DNA of 52,356 nucleotides from Cyclospora cayetanensis. Taxonomy: Eukaryota > Apicomplexa > Conoidasida > Eucoccidiorida > Eimeriidae. Position numbers and translations under genes: made by a program. Below, piece after piece: positions 1 through 19,580 of this stretch. The stretch lies in NCBI RefSeq assembly GCF_002999335.1, contig NW_020312184.1, positions 1 to 52,356 on the forward strand, in the 5' to 3' direction. How positions within the stretch are numbered: the stretch's first letter is position 1; each line of letters begins with the position of its first letter. The notes beneath the pieces were generated by a model, which was not told the DNA's origin, searched no databases, and worked only from the letters and a program-made list of their open reading frames with translations.

Positions 1-4447
<4,447 letters not shown>

Positions 4448-7400
4448 ATGGAACCAAGAGTCGCAAGGAAAGAGAGGCCAGAAGGAGCCCTCTCCCCCTG
4501 CCTCACCGCTACTCCCACGCAGCACTCCCGTTTCCTTTCTGCCCGCCAGCAGCATTACCACGCCGCGCACTTGCTGCCCCCACAGCATGCACTGGCAGGC
4601 CATGAGGCCAGCCACGCCTTCTATGCGCAGCACCACGGGGCCCCCGGGCGGGCATATGGCCATCAGAGGTACTTTTGCGGGGGCCCCCCGGAGGAGGCAG
4701 AAAGGCCTGTCCACGGCCCTCTTATGCAGCAGCAGCAGCAGCAGAGGTTTCCAATCCAGAACCCTAGCGGCACCTCGGCCCCCTACCACCAGCCCAGCGA
4801 GGCACATTTGGTGCGTCTGCACCCTCCGCACACGCACCAAGTTCCCCGCTTCGCGGCGATCCTGCGTGGATTTGCAGTTGCCCAGTCGTTGACTCTGAAA
4901 CAGCTCTCGTTGCCTTCTGATTAAACTGCCGCTGAAACTGCGGGCTTCCTGCTTCCTCTTTCCTGCAGTGTTGCTGCCGGGCCGCCTGTGCCTCTCCGGC
5001 CGACTGTGCCCTCATAGTTCGCGAACCCGAGGTGTTACTAGCGCCTTCCTAGCAGGCTACGCTTCTCCCTCACCTTGAATGGTTTCGCTCCTGCACCACT
5101 GCTTGCGCGTCGTGGGCGCCTCAGGCGTACCCCACGCACGGGGATCCATGCTGCCCCCCTGGATCCCAGTTGCTTCCAATACTCCCCGGCTCGCACGCGC
5201 CCCTCATGGCGCCGCCAACTCCCTCCTGTGGAAACGGCTGGGCGACTGGGGTGTACCGCACTGATGGGGGGCCCTCTGGACGCCCTTTCGACTTGGCGTC
5301 TCGCCTGAGCGCCTGCAGACCGGGAGAGGTCCCCGAAGATGAGGAAAAGGACGAGCCGGACTCAGATGTTGAAGATGAAGAGCACCCGTGCATTTCCCCC
5401 ATCGTGAAAACCTGGTTCAGAGCCTTTTTTCCCAATACGCCGCCTTTCGTGTGGTTCTTCCTTCAAGTCTTCGTTTGCTTCCTGCTCCTCCTCATGGGCC
5501 TGGAAAATGTCTCGGCATCAAAAGCCGACTTCTTCCTTGCGCGGGCGCCAACCAACTGGGCACCCACCACACAAGACGCGAAGCCGAGGCTGGAAGTGGT
5601 TAGCTTAGCCGCACAAGCTGTCCTTTGGCCCCTCACACCCCTAACCCGCACAGCGCGATGCCTGTCCTCTGCATGTCGGTTTGCCGAGCTGTCGTCTCCG
5701 AACAACAGGGACCCCAAAGATCCAACGCCTGAGCCACGCCTTCCCAGACGCGGGATGCGGTTTGCCGAGACGAGAAGCGCTGCGTCTGCACATACGCTAT
5801 GGCTCTCACGTGCCTCCCTTGTTGCTCGCAGATCGGCGAAATCAGCAGCCACGCGTTGCTGCTTAACGGATCCACCGCCTTTTTCCAAGTCGCCGCTCTG
5901 AATATCGGCTTCTTCCTCTGCTTCATGCTCGCGAGGTGCGGTCGACGCCCCTGCAGCGGCAGCGGGAACCCGTCAGCAAGGGCACTCCCAAGCGAACGCT
6001 CACCCCGAGCCGAACAGGCAGAAACAGCTACATACGAGCTCGCTAGCTCCACACAGACACACACATGCTAAAAGCGAATGCGAAAAGCCGCCTGGAGTAC
6101 AAATCCCCTCGCAAGTGCCCTGCCAAGTCTTTGCGCCCTGGATTACAAAGCATCATTTGTCATGAATAAAAACGCCGCCTCTACAAAGAGGCTAAGCAGT
6201 ATACAGAGTAGACGATGGCCACCGCTTTGCCATGCATGTCTCAGCTTCTGAACTATCTGTGTGCTGCCTGCAACAAATACAGAGTTATCGTCATTCTCGG
6301 GCTGCTGCAAGCGGTGAAACACGGGATGCCAGCGGCAACGGCCTTCGCAGCAACCATCGACCCCGAAATCTTTTATGTTCCTTGGAGTATTTTCGTCTAC
6401 GTCTGGTGGATGGGCAATGCCAAGGAAAGTGCGATACATGGTTGCTTCTACTGTAAAGAGTTGAGGATCAACAGGCAGGCCCTGCCTTTGCGAAAGCCTG
6501 AAGACTTGACGGGATGCTGCCTTCCCCGCAAGGCTACGCTGTTGTCTCCTTCTGCCGCTATTGCTGCTCTTGCTGAGATTCCGCGTAGTGTCACACTCTC
6601 TGTGTCACTGCTGAGGCTGTAAGGGTGTCTGTTGCTACCGCAGCAGTGGCTGTCGGCACAATGCCTCGCGCATTGTGATACTGAGATCGCTACAGTCATC
6701 TGTGTGTACTTGCAGGCCACTTTCTGATGTTCTCCAAGACGGCAGAGGACCCTCCAGAGCCTCTGATGCATTTCGTTTTGTTGGGCCCTTCGTTGCTCTT
6801 CACGCGGTCGCTGCTGCGCGTAATTCAGACCACTAATATTGTACTCATGGTACTTGCAGTGCGTCGTTTGCTGCTTGCCATCATGGTCTTTTGCTTCGAG
6901 CTCGGGTTTCTGATGAGCATGAACGCGCAAGTTGTCAATTACCTGGAGAGGTTATCCACAGTCAGGAAGCTCAACGCCAAATGGCTTGCCAGCGTGTAAG
7001 GTGCTGTACTGCTGCTTCGCCGGCCGGGCTGTGGTTGCTGGTTCGCGTTGCGTGGTTGGACGATTCCTACGTGACCCCTCCCCTTTCGGTGTGCCCCCCT
7101 TCTAAGGAGTTTCCTCTGCTTGTTGACTTCCCACAGCAGCCTTCACATCCAATCTGACGCCTAGTTTCGCGCTTCCTCCAGAGGGGCCTCTGCAGAGGAA
7201 ACTAGTTGCAAACAGTTTGTCGCACAGGTGCACGGATGCAGCCTGCTGCGTCTTTGTGCCTTCTGATGTTCGTGTCGCCCAGCAAGTGCCTCTCTCTCGT
7301 GCTATGCGTAGGTCGCGGAGAAGGAATAAAGAGGCTGTTGAGGCGTCCACAGACGGGCGCACCTTCTTTGCAGATGTGCCGGAATTCGAGGGGTGTGTGC

Positions 7401-10400
7401 TGCAGCCAGAACACTTGCAGGGGCAAGAACCAGCTCAGCAGCACAGGCAGCAGCCCCCCAAAGCAGAGAAAAGCGCGGCTCTGTATCAGCTGGACAAGAC
7501 TGCTGCCGTTTCTCTGGACCCCTGCGAGGCTCAACCTAGGGTTTTCCTACCGATGGCAGCATCAAGTCACTGCTTTTCCCTACAGGGAGCAGGGCACCAC
7601 CTGCAGCATCAGCACCACCTTCACAACCCCGCCAAGACAGAACAACACAAGTCTTTGAAAACGGGGTTTCTGAAGCGCGTCAGACGCGGGTACAAAGCTT
7701 CGTTATGCAGCGCAATTCCTTTCCCCCCTATCCACGCGAGTCTTTTCCCTGCGCACCACACCCAAGCCGAGGCGCTAGGGCGCTACGAGTCTTGACTGAG
7801 GCACGTAGCTGCCATTAGATGGCAGTATGCTGGTCGGAGACAGCGCTTCTGTCCCTCTAAATGCCGCTCCTGCTTCCGAAAGGTGTGTGCCTGCCTCCTT
7901 GCAGCCTAGGGCTTCCCATAAGAGCCCTCTGCAGGGCCTTCCGGCTGTTCGCCGCTGTGCCGCAGCAGCGGAGGTTGTTGCAGCGCGGCGTTAGCAGGGA
8001 GGAACGGCGGTCTGAGGGAGTGAACTCATTCTGCGGGGACGGCTTCTTCTTTCTCCCCCAGAGTCTGAACGGGTTTGTGAGCCGAGCCGAGCGACTGCAG
8101 GAACGAATGGTGCAGGGCACAGGTATGAAGTTGCGAGCTCGGGGGAACGTCTTGTGGCAATTTCCCGTACCGAGTCTCCACGACCCGACCCCTAGAGAGA
8201 TTTTCGTATTTCACCGCAGGGAGCGCGGACGGAGGGGGAGCTCCTCGAAGAATGCAATTGATCCTGGCCGCATGCCCGTGCTCCGTCTCCCCCTGTCTGT
8301 TTGCTGCCGGCTTCCCGCAGTCAAAAGTCGCCTGTGTGCTGAATGCCTCCGTCCGTGTGCCTTGTCCTCTGACGCGACTCAGGGAAACCTTTTGTTGCCC
8401 GATGGCTGTGTTTGCAGTGCTGCCAGAGCCTTTGCGCCCCAAAAGCATCGAACAAAGCAAAACCTCGCAAATAAGAAACTGGCTGAACATTCACTACTGC
8501 CTGGACTTCCCGCCGACTATTTTTCTGTACGGGAGGCGGCTGGACCTGACAAACAAAGAACTGGCGCGACACGCTGCCTCGTTGCTCTTCACGGAGATCC
8601 TCAAAGATGCGCAGCGCACCGGCAAACCGCCGAGGCACCACCCAAGGAGAAAATACTCAATGGAGCTGCAAACGTTGAGCGAAACGCACCAATACCATGG
8701 CAGAAGCCTAGAAGAAGCAGAAACAAGAGGTCTGTCTCCGCAGACAGGCGAAGGAAATACATCTGGTGTCTTCGACGCAGCGTCTACCACCCACCCCTCC
8801 CAGGGGCAAGATTGCACTGCGTCTCCCCAAGACCAGAAATCCAGCGACTACGTGCAGGGGCCCCTGGGAGAGCATCCTTCACAACGGCATCCACGAATTC
8901 TACTGAAGGCTTCTGCGGACTGCGAAGGCACAGAGAGGCACTCAGTTTTTGGATGGCCAAGTGAACTGATGGACCCGACGCCGAACCCCACAAGCCAAGG
9001 AGGCGCTTCGACTGCTCCGAAAGCAACGAAACAGAGTCGCCAGTCTCCGAGCACGCGAGGAGCTGCCGGGAGAGCAAGGGGGTTCCGGAGCTCCACAGCG
9101 CAAGAGCAAAGAGACACAACCAGTGCCAGCAACAGCAGCAGCAGTCGTCCCTCGCAGCTGTGCGATGGCGCAACGCCCTTCTCCGAGCCAGAAAGCAGCC
9201 AGTGTACAGCAGCAGGCAGCGAAGTGCGAGCCCTCGAAAGAAATGGCAACGGTCCAGTAGAGCCTTGCCGGCTTGGGGATTCCAAACAGCAGGTCGCATC
9301 CAGCGCCTCAGAACAACCCATTAGCCCTCTTGCGCAAAGCACTTGCTTCCTGGCCGCCCACGAACGTAGGAACGCGCCCAAGAGTTGCAGCACCTCCAGC
9401 GGCGAAATGAGTTCCGCAGAGGAAGACTGCAAAGGACAGCCGATCAGCAAGCCGCCGAAGGCGTGCCAGGCTTTTGTTGGGCAGCGCGTGCAGGGAAGGC
9501 CCATCCTTAAGCGGAAGCAGAGAAGGTATCTCTTTGTGCGGCGGTGTCTGCATGCGCGCGGCCGGGCAAGAGATGATAAAGAGGATTTTAAAGGCCCGTC
9601 ATCAGACAAGCCACATGGGAGCCAGGAGGGAGATCCCTGCATTCGGGGACCCCTTGCATCGAGCTTGCATGCAAGGCAGCCAGCGCACATCCCTTTGCAT
9701 GCCGAAATCCAGGCAGCAGATGCTCCTCCTTTCTCTGCAACGTTGAGGAAGCGCCAACCGCGGCATCCTTCTTCGCTGCAGCACCCGGAGACAGCCAGGA
9801 GCTGCTCGGTAGAAACAGCGGTCGGTTCGTCAGAGTCAAAGACCCATCAGGACGGACTGTGGACCGGAGGGGTATGTGATCTTCCCAAAGAGCCAGAGCG
9901 CGCAAGACCCGGCACAGAGGAAAGCCACAGGAAAGCGAAGATGGAAGCCTCCAAGGAAGTGACAAAGGTCGAGCCCACAATGTTGATGCGCGACCCTTTG
10001 GATGCTGCCGAAGGTGAAGCACCGGCTGAGGCGCACAGGGAAGAAGAAAAGTTCTTAGGGCGAGAGATCCTCGAACAGTACCTCCGGCCAGAAGAGGCAG
10101 AGGAGTTCATGAAACACACTGACCTCGCCGGTGCTTTTTCACATCGAGCTTAAAGCCTTTAACCTCTGCTAGTTTGCTTCTTGATGCACGTTCAAGTTTA
10201 CAAATTATGTCCCAACAACACTTGGCAACCAGCCGCATCTGTGACTGCGACCCTGTGCGTTTCCTTTTAGCTGCTCTCTTTCTGTGTTACCTGAATCGCC
10301 TCAGCTTAGAGCGTTCGGTAGTTACTTTTGCGTGGCACTCACCTCTACTTTCAAAGCCCATCGTCACATGTTCATTGGCTGTGATCTGCTGTGACTCATC

Positions 10401-13400
10401 GTATGTGGCTGCCTTGCATCTTTCTACGTTTTTTCGGCTTGGCTTTCCAGGACACGGAAAGATCAATGACTTGATGTTCCAGAGGGCAGTTCTGCACATT
10501 TACAGTCTCCGCAAACGTCTCGTGCGGGCGCTTAAGGTAAAAGGAATACCAATGCCATTTTCCGCTTTTCTTGGCTTAGTGTGCGCCGTCCAAAAGGGGT
10601 ACAAATCATCCGTGCTTGCGGCATCTACAAGAAACATCAAAGAGTCTGTCGTCCGTACCACTGATGATGCGGTAGTCAGAATTCATGTTCATGGGAGACT
10701 GTGATCATAGCGAAGCTGCCACCCACAGATCAAGCAAATTTAGGAGGAACTCAAATAGGGAAGACGTTCCCCAACCCAAAATATGCTCCACACATGCTAG
10801 AAATGGCTTTCCAATCTTACCTTCGTTGCCAGGCAATGCTGGTGCTAGTCCTAGGGCCCATATGTGTTACTCTACTTGTGCTTTACTGTGTGCATCCAAA
10901 GTCGTAGAATAAGGCTTAGGCTGTAATGGCTGTAAAATTACACAATAGGACTACAGAGCAAAATACGCTTGTCATTCGTTCCTTGCTGTTTGTGTGTGCT
11001 GGTCTCACAGAGTCAAGCGAGCATCGCGTCGACCGTGTTGCGAATGATGTCCCTTTTGCTTTGGTTTGTAACCATGATTGCACTTCTTCTTGTAATGGGG
11101 ATCGAAATGAACACCGTCGTCATGTCTGGGGCCGCATTCCTTTCGGCTATCACAGTGTCACTCAGTAAGGGTCTCACACTGCAGTAAATAACTCATCACA
11201 CTTTCATGCAAGTGTGCAGCATCCACACACAGCTAAGCGGAGTCGTTTTGCAAGGACGTATGCTCACCTCTCATTCGTGCACGCATATACACGCAGTTCC
11301 AACGGGAGATAAGTACTAGAGCAGTATGGCTAATGTACACAGTGAATTTTCTGGCTGCGCTGAGATTCGTACGACGCACAGTTTCTCCTCAGCAGCAACA
11401 GCAGCCGCAAGCCTATTCGCTAAAAGCCATTTTGTTGACTTGTATGTACATATGCCAGGTAGAATGCACCCTACATTTTAAAAAACATATGGGGAGTCTC
11501 GTGAGGAAATTCTTAGCCGTGTAAAGCATAGTAACCCGTATGCACGCACAAATAGGTACCCTTTGTGAGAATATCGAGATTCTGGATACACACAAGCGTT
11601 GCAAATATGCATAAAAACAGGACTGCTGATGCATATACATATGCACGAAAAGGCGCTTTGTAGCACTCATGCAGTTGCTTCCATACTTGTGCAAATGCGC
11701 ATGCAAACACAGCGTGCATACCTCCATAGAGTTCGCAAAAGCATCTTGTACCTCGCGTTCGTCCATCTGGATCCGTAAATGTTAAGCTTCTTGCATATTT
11801 GCCCATCGTATATTTTGTACGTATCGATGTGACTCCACTTCTCTTCGTGTGCATAATATCTGTAAACGTGCCTGCTATCTTTTATTCACGAAAACTTAGA
11901 GTGCGACCTCCATAGATTCAAAGACGCACTATAGTTAATGCGTTCAACATGCACTCTTCTATTTAAGTACACAGCACTGTATAGACATCCTTACGCTTGT
12001 GGCAATTGAAGTACTTCCAGTTTTGCGTCTGTCCATATACCTGATTGTCTGCTCTTTTCGGCTGTCACTCTATCCCTGCATCCCCATGCTCCTTGCTACC
12101 CACTCGTCCATTGCGCCTTTTTCTTTTCCCAGGCTACATCTACCAGCACTTTATTACAGCTGTCATTTTTGTGGCCTTCACAAATCCATATAATATCGGG
12201 GATCGTGTGCGAGTGGACGGGGGAGACATTCTTTACGTCCGCCGTATCCGCACGTACACCACAGAATTCGAAAGCATGCATGGAAAGCCGGTAAGGCAAA
12301 TGGGCTGCAAGCCAAATTCGGGTACTGCGTAGAATGAGCACTAGGTGGCTTGGCACTGGCAATAACACTGAAATCAGTAACTAGTTCAGGCACTTGAAAA
12401 GTGGTTCACTCAGAAATATGTCTAGAATAATCGTTTTTACAAGCGGTGCACTAAAACGTTGTGATAAAGGCTAGGCGCGGTAGTGGACTGCAGATTAAAG
12501 GCACAGCTCTTACAGTGCACGATGCAATTTCAGGCGTAAAAAACAGCTAAACAGATGTTCCTTGTCGTTGCAAACAGAATATGCATGGGTACGAAGGGCT
12601 AAGGTGCAGGGCGCAACTAGCAGAAGAAGTCTGTTGCTGCAGAGGTCGACTAGTACACGAGCAATCTCATATACTAGGTATATGAAGCTTGCTTATTTAA
12701 TTAAATGGGGCAATACATCACTAGTATAGCTCATGTTCTAGTATCTGGACTTTTTGAGCCCTTTCAGATGATCTACAGCAACGCGACGCTTTTTACCCGC
12801 GTAATAACCAATGAATCAAGGGCCAAGGTATCTACTTTTGAGCTGACAGTCTCTGTCAGCGTATACACTGCCCCTGTCCTTCTCAAAGCGCTGGAACAAG
12901 AGATGAGAAGATACGTCAAATCACGTGCAATGGATTTTGTCAAGGACAGCTTCCGCATCGTCATCTACGAGGTCCACCCTGGGCACTGCATTAAGGCAAG
13001 CAGAAACAGCAGGAATTTTGATGAAATGGGATTCTATGGCTTGAAAGAAATGAAAGTTTACGAGCACTTCGTTTTCCTTGCAAGAACAAATAGTGAAGTT
13101 ATGTAGATCACAGAATATAGGATACGACTTCGCAGGAGACTAAGGGCATTGTACTGCTTACTTCTTTATTGCTTTCAAATGTGGGAATTGTTATGTAGAA
13201 CAGCCTTCTTGTTTGAGGTTGTTACTGCTGAAATTCGGATATTAGTTGTTCCTGCCACGGAAGGAAAAGTGCCGTGAACGCCTTTCATTTGTGATGCAGA
13301 TGGGGATTTGGCTTACGTGTGTGGACGGCTGGGGCAACTGGACGAAAGTTTTGAAGGTGCGTTCCGAGGTGTGCATGTATCTTGTGAAGATTTTGACAAG

Positions 13401-13503
13401 GCTGCGTATTTCCTTCCATCTTCCTCAACAGCCAATAGCCTTCACTAAAGAGCCCATGAGCTTCCCAGGTAGCAGCATCAAGCACCACCTGGCAGCAGGA
13501 TAG
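4448..13503 (+). CDS. MscS-like (MSL) mechanosensitive ion channel, multi-exon
   Basis: A membrane channel that opens under membrane tension. Clear exons: 5832-5935, 6283-6452, 6716-about 6995, about 7137-7689, 8062/8064-8122, 8418-10130, 10451-10536, 11011-11164, 12133-12290, 12768-12995 and 13300-13503 (TAG). Hydrophobic segments come from about 5440-5505, 5832-6440, 6770-6930 and 11040-12190, about six in all, as in plant MSL10-type channels. An EF-hand-like stretch (DLAGHGKIND then LVRALK) precedes the pore, as in plant MSLs. The MscS core follows: SAITVSLSYIYQHF, then NPYNIGDRVRVDG, TYTTEF, and a beta domain ending with GWGNWTKVLKVRSEVC. Exon 8418-10130 adds a roughly 500-residue hydrophilic insert. 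The first exon (from ATG 4448, rich in His, Gln and Pro), its splice to the exon ending near 5508, and the junctions near 6995/7137 and 7689/8062 are not resolved. The spliced protein is about 1,450-1,500 residues. The intron at 12996 appears to be GC-AG. The family call is firm; the 5' end is tentative. Confidence 0.88.
12996..13299 (+). other. Probable GC-AG intron in the MSL channel gene
   Basis: The exon reads ...HPGHCIK with AAG ending at 12995, followed by GCAAGC. The next exon starts at 13300 after TGATGCAG and reads MGIWLTC, in the same phase (0). The joined reading matches the expected order of the MscS beta domain. The only nearby GT (12972, after YE) is also phase 0 but lacks a donor consensus and would delete a stretch that reads as coding. 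Confidence 0.6.
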
Positions 13504-14264
13504 CCAGCAGAGAATATCTTTTACAACAGAGGGCGGGGAGATCAAACCAATTTTTCAAGGCATGAAGTCTTTACACCTAGCACGGGCCTTACCAAAGTGG
13601 ACTGTCTCCTGCATCGTGAACACAAGCACTATTAATACGCATGCGAGCAGTTATTCGATTAGCGTACTATCGTTAGGATAATAAACATTACATCACTGGC
13701 AATTTATCCATGTCTATATTGTGATTAATGGGATCGCTTCTGGCAAGTCAACTACATGAGCCAGAATTCCGCATGTACCTACATGCATGTGACCTGCCCG
13801 TACTAATTGGGCACTTCCCTAAAGATGCCTTTCCGGTAGCCAATAGTGTTTCTCTCAAGTAGCCTTCACCACACTGATATAGCCACTCTGCACTTACAGC
13901 ATTTTTCTGCTGTCAACGCAAAGTTTGAGGCCGTGCCCAGCTACTCCACTACACAGTTTCTCCTAAAGGCTTGTAATGGGTGAGTTTTTGAAGGGTTCTC
14001 ACAACCAAAAGCTGTTGAGCCCAGGTGGCTGTGCTAGATAGTAAAAAACCTTCAGGTGTTGTCTGTTTGAAGCGTGGAAGGAAACGAGCTCGTGACATAG
14101 CCATGCACCTCTCCAGGGTACGCACGCACTGGCACTAAAAGAGAGCCTATAAAAGTCAACTGCAGGTCGATATCGGGGCAAGACTCGTTATGATCAGTGC
14201 AACGAGCCACCCTGCCAGGTGCCCATTGCTAGCTTGCCGCCAGGGATGTGGCTGGGTGGCATTT
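13504..14264. other. Convergent intergenic spacer
   Basis: 761 bp between the stop codons of the MSL channel gene (plus) and the TPI gene (minus). It must hold both 3' untranslated regions. No open frame of interest, no tandem repeat and no clear terminator structure was seen. Confidence 0.6.
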
Positions 14265-17069
<2,805 letters not shown>

Positions 17070-19580
17070 TTTGAGCTTGCGGCAGAAAGGGTGTGCACGG
17101 GGTAAAACGCTGTACTTTAGCGACGATAAATCAGAAATAATTCCACAGCAATGCCACCTGAGCATGGCAAGGCCTTGGTTGTCTCCTCAGGAATGCGAAG
17201 AAGGGACAACAGGTGCAGAGTAGCCCACCACACTGTGGTCCTTCCGTCTCCGGGGGCTGCATGCGGAGATCTGTTACTTTCTCCGCTTTAAAGGCGCAAA
17301 TACTATCGACGACATGATCGGATTATCATAAGAGCTAGAAAACGTGGTGGTGTCAAGCTGCTTTAGCCCATAAACGTGTTAGACTCTTATGGGGGGAAGT
17401 TCTACTTAAAGATAGAACTGCTGAGCTCCGGTCTGACACGATGTTGTTTACGCGTGTTAAGATTCTCCAAAGCGCGTGAATTGCATGAGCTACGTTATGC
17501 CTACGGACTGCGCTTCTCGGCCAAATCCTGGATCGGTGTGTGAATGTCCCCTGTCCTCAGCCACCCAAACAGTTTCACAGAGCTGATTTGCCAACAAGCG
17601 GGGCGAAGGCATGGTAGGATGCATGAGAAAGCCAAAGCGATTATTACCCATCGAACAACACTGTGGCTAACAGCAAGCGCTGCCGTAAGCAGTATGGACC
17701 CGCATGAAAAAACATTGAGCGCATGGTGCGAAGAATGCATCTTTGCCTCCAAGTTACACCAGCGCGACCTTAGTAAGAGTAAAGCATTTCGCAGCACTGA
17801 ATAGTTGATTCGTGCGTAACGGGCATGTAGCGTGAAAGCATGCCCTGACCAGATACTTCTGAATGCCCTGCTGGCAACTTACTGTAACGCTTCGATTAAG
17901 ATTTCCGTAGAAAGACACTTCACTCCAGACTTGATACAAACCCACTAGAAAGTTCTTCAGTGTAATTTAAAGGAAACATTACCGCGTTCCCCTCCTCGGC
18001 CCCCCAGGAGTTTGCGACTTGAGGCGAGAGGGACGGTTAGAGTGCGCGTAGCTGCACCTTCTGTGCAGTGGGAGCAACCACGACTAGTTGCACGTAGCAT
18101 CTTGCGCAGGCGCAAACATCACTGCGTCTTCTTGTGCCAATATATTACTACTAAGCAGGAAAAAGAAAGAGGAGGGTGTGGGAGTGTTGAACTCTAGCAA
18201 AACAAGACTCTGTACCTTCCATCATTGATTCACATGTTCGCGTGATAAATAACATTTAGATACAGTGTATACAATGCAGCTGTGAGTGAAAGCATAAGTA
18301 TTTGTCAACTGCTTTTGTAGACCAGATGCAGTGGTTACGCTACACTCAGTCGCTATTTTCTGCGTTTTTTACATTTAATTTTTCATAAGTAAAATGTTGG
18401 CTCAGTGGTTCGCCTCAATATATCTTTTTTACTGCGAAGGTACTGCTGGCTCGACTCTCGTCACCGTAATATTGTCTAAGTGCGTGCTTGACTTGATGTT
18501 CAGCTGGCTGTGAATGATCACAGGGCTTAATTGGCGCAGTAACCCTCACCCTAGCTGCTCCTCTTCCTTAACGCTGGAACCACGAGGAGCGAGGGAACGG
18601 GAGGGAAAGAGGTTGCTTGAAAGGAGTCAATAAAATTCTTCTAGGGTTTTATTGAGTCTGAAGTGAAGTTCTCTTTTGTTGACATCCTATGTGGAGCGCT
18701 ACACCAGCGATGGCCTCTAGCGGACACTTCTATTGTCAGCTACATGGAGAGTGCGCCACATATATGTAGATCTGTATGTAGGTCTACTTCTATGCATTCG
18801 ATTGACAATTCCGACCTTCATTCACCTACCTTTTGCTTTCTCTGAAAGAACGCACCTTGCACTCCGGCGTTTGAAGCGGTTGCAGCCACTTGCAAGTAGT
18901 ACATTCGATCACTTATGCCATGGCCTCTAGCGGCACCGTTCCGAAGGCACTTCAAGCAGGGGAGCCTGAAGGTCTGCGTGCTGGCGGACTTTCACCAATG
19001 CATTGCAAATAAAAAGAACTTATAGCGTCAAGTAGCCCATGTCTTTGTTGCCAGAAGCACATAATTGAGGCAGAGATTAATCGAAATACATGAAGAGGCA
19101 TATTTTGCTACGTAGGAGATCGTTGGCATAAGACTATTATCTGATTATAAGATGCTCTCAGAGGACCATGCCATGCGTGTTTGGCACCCTAATGCACTTA
19201 AAAGCAACTATGCATGTCACGACACAAAAGAAGTATCGATGGCAGCAACACTGCACTTACCTCTGCAGGCAGGTTTAGTCTGATACATCTGTGTGTTGTT
19301 CAAGAGCAGCGATTTGTAACATAATCCGGACTAAACGAGCTCTAAATGTATCGAGCTGAGCACTAGTAAATAGACCTGACTCTAAAAGCCTCGTTTTTCA
19401 GGGCGCAGACAGATAAAGTATTCTCGTTAGAGGCTAATTGAGCTTTCGCATGAAGAGACTAAAAGGAGAGCCTCTACTTTGCTATCCGACGACATTCACA
19501 AGTGCCGTTTTAGTAGATCCCCCAAAGGTGTGCTTGGCCACCAAAGTGTCCGTATAGTTTATTTGTGACTGGCAGTGCTT
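17070..19580. other. Intergenic region upstream of TPI and downstream of the kinesin
   Basis: About 2.5 kb with no recognisable gene. It should contain the TPI promoter and the kinesin 3' end. A small hairpin is present at 18627-18655 (TCAATAAAA pairing with TTTTATTGA), and a 14-bp direct repeat (ATGGCCTCTAGCGG) occurs at 18710-18723 and 18920-18933. Open frames are short and without recognisable content. Confidence 0.5.

Noticed and set aside
8848..9690. 280-codon minus-strand frame
   Set aside because: Antisense to the long hydrophilic exon of the channel gene; no recognisable protein, and the plus frame fits the conserved channel ends on both sides.
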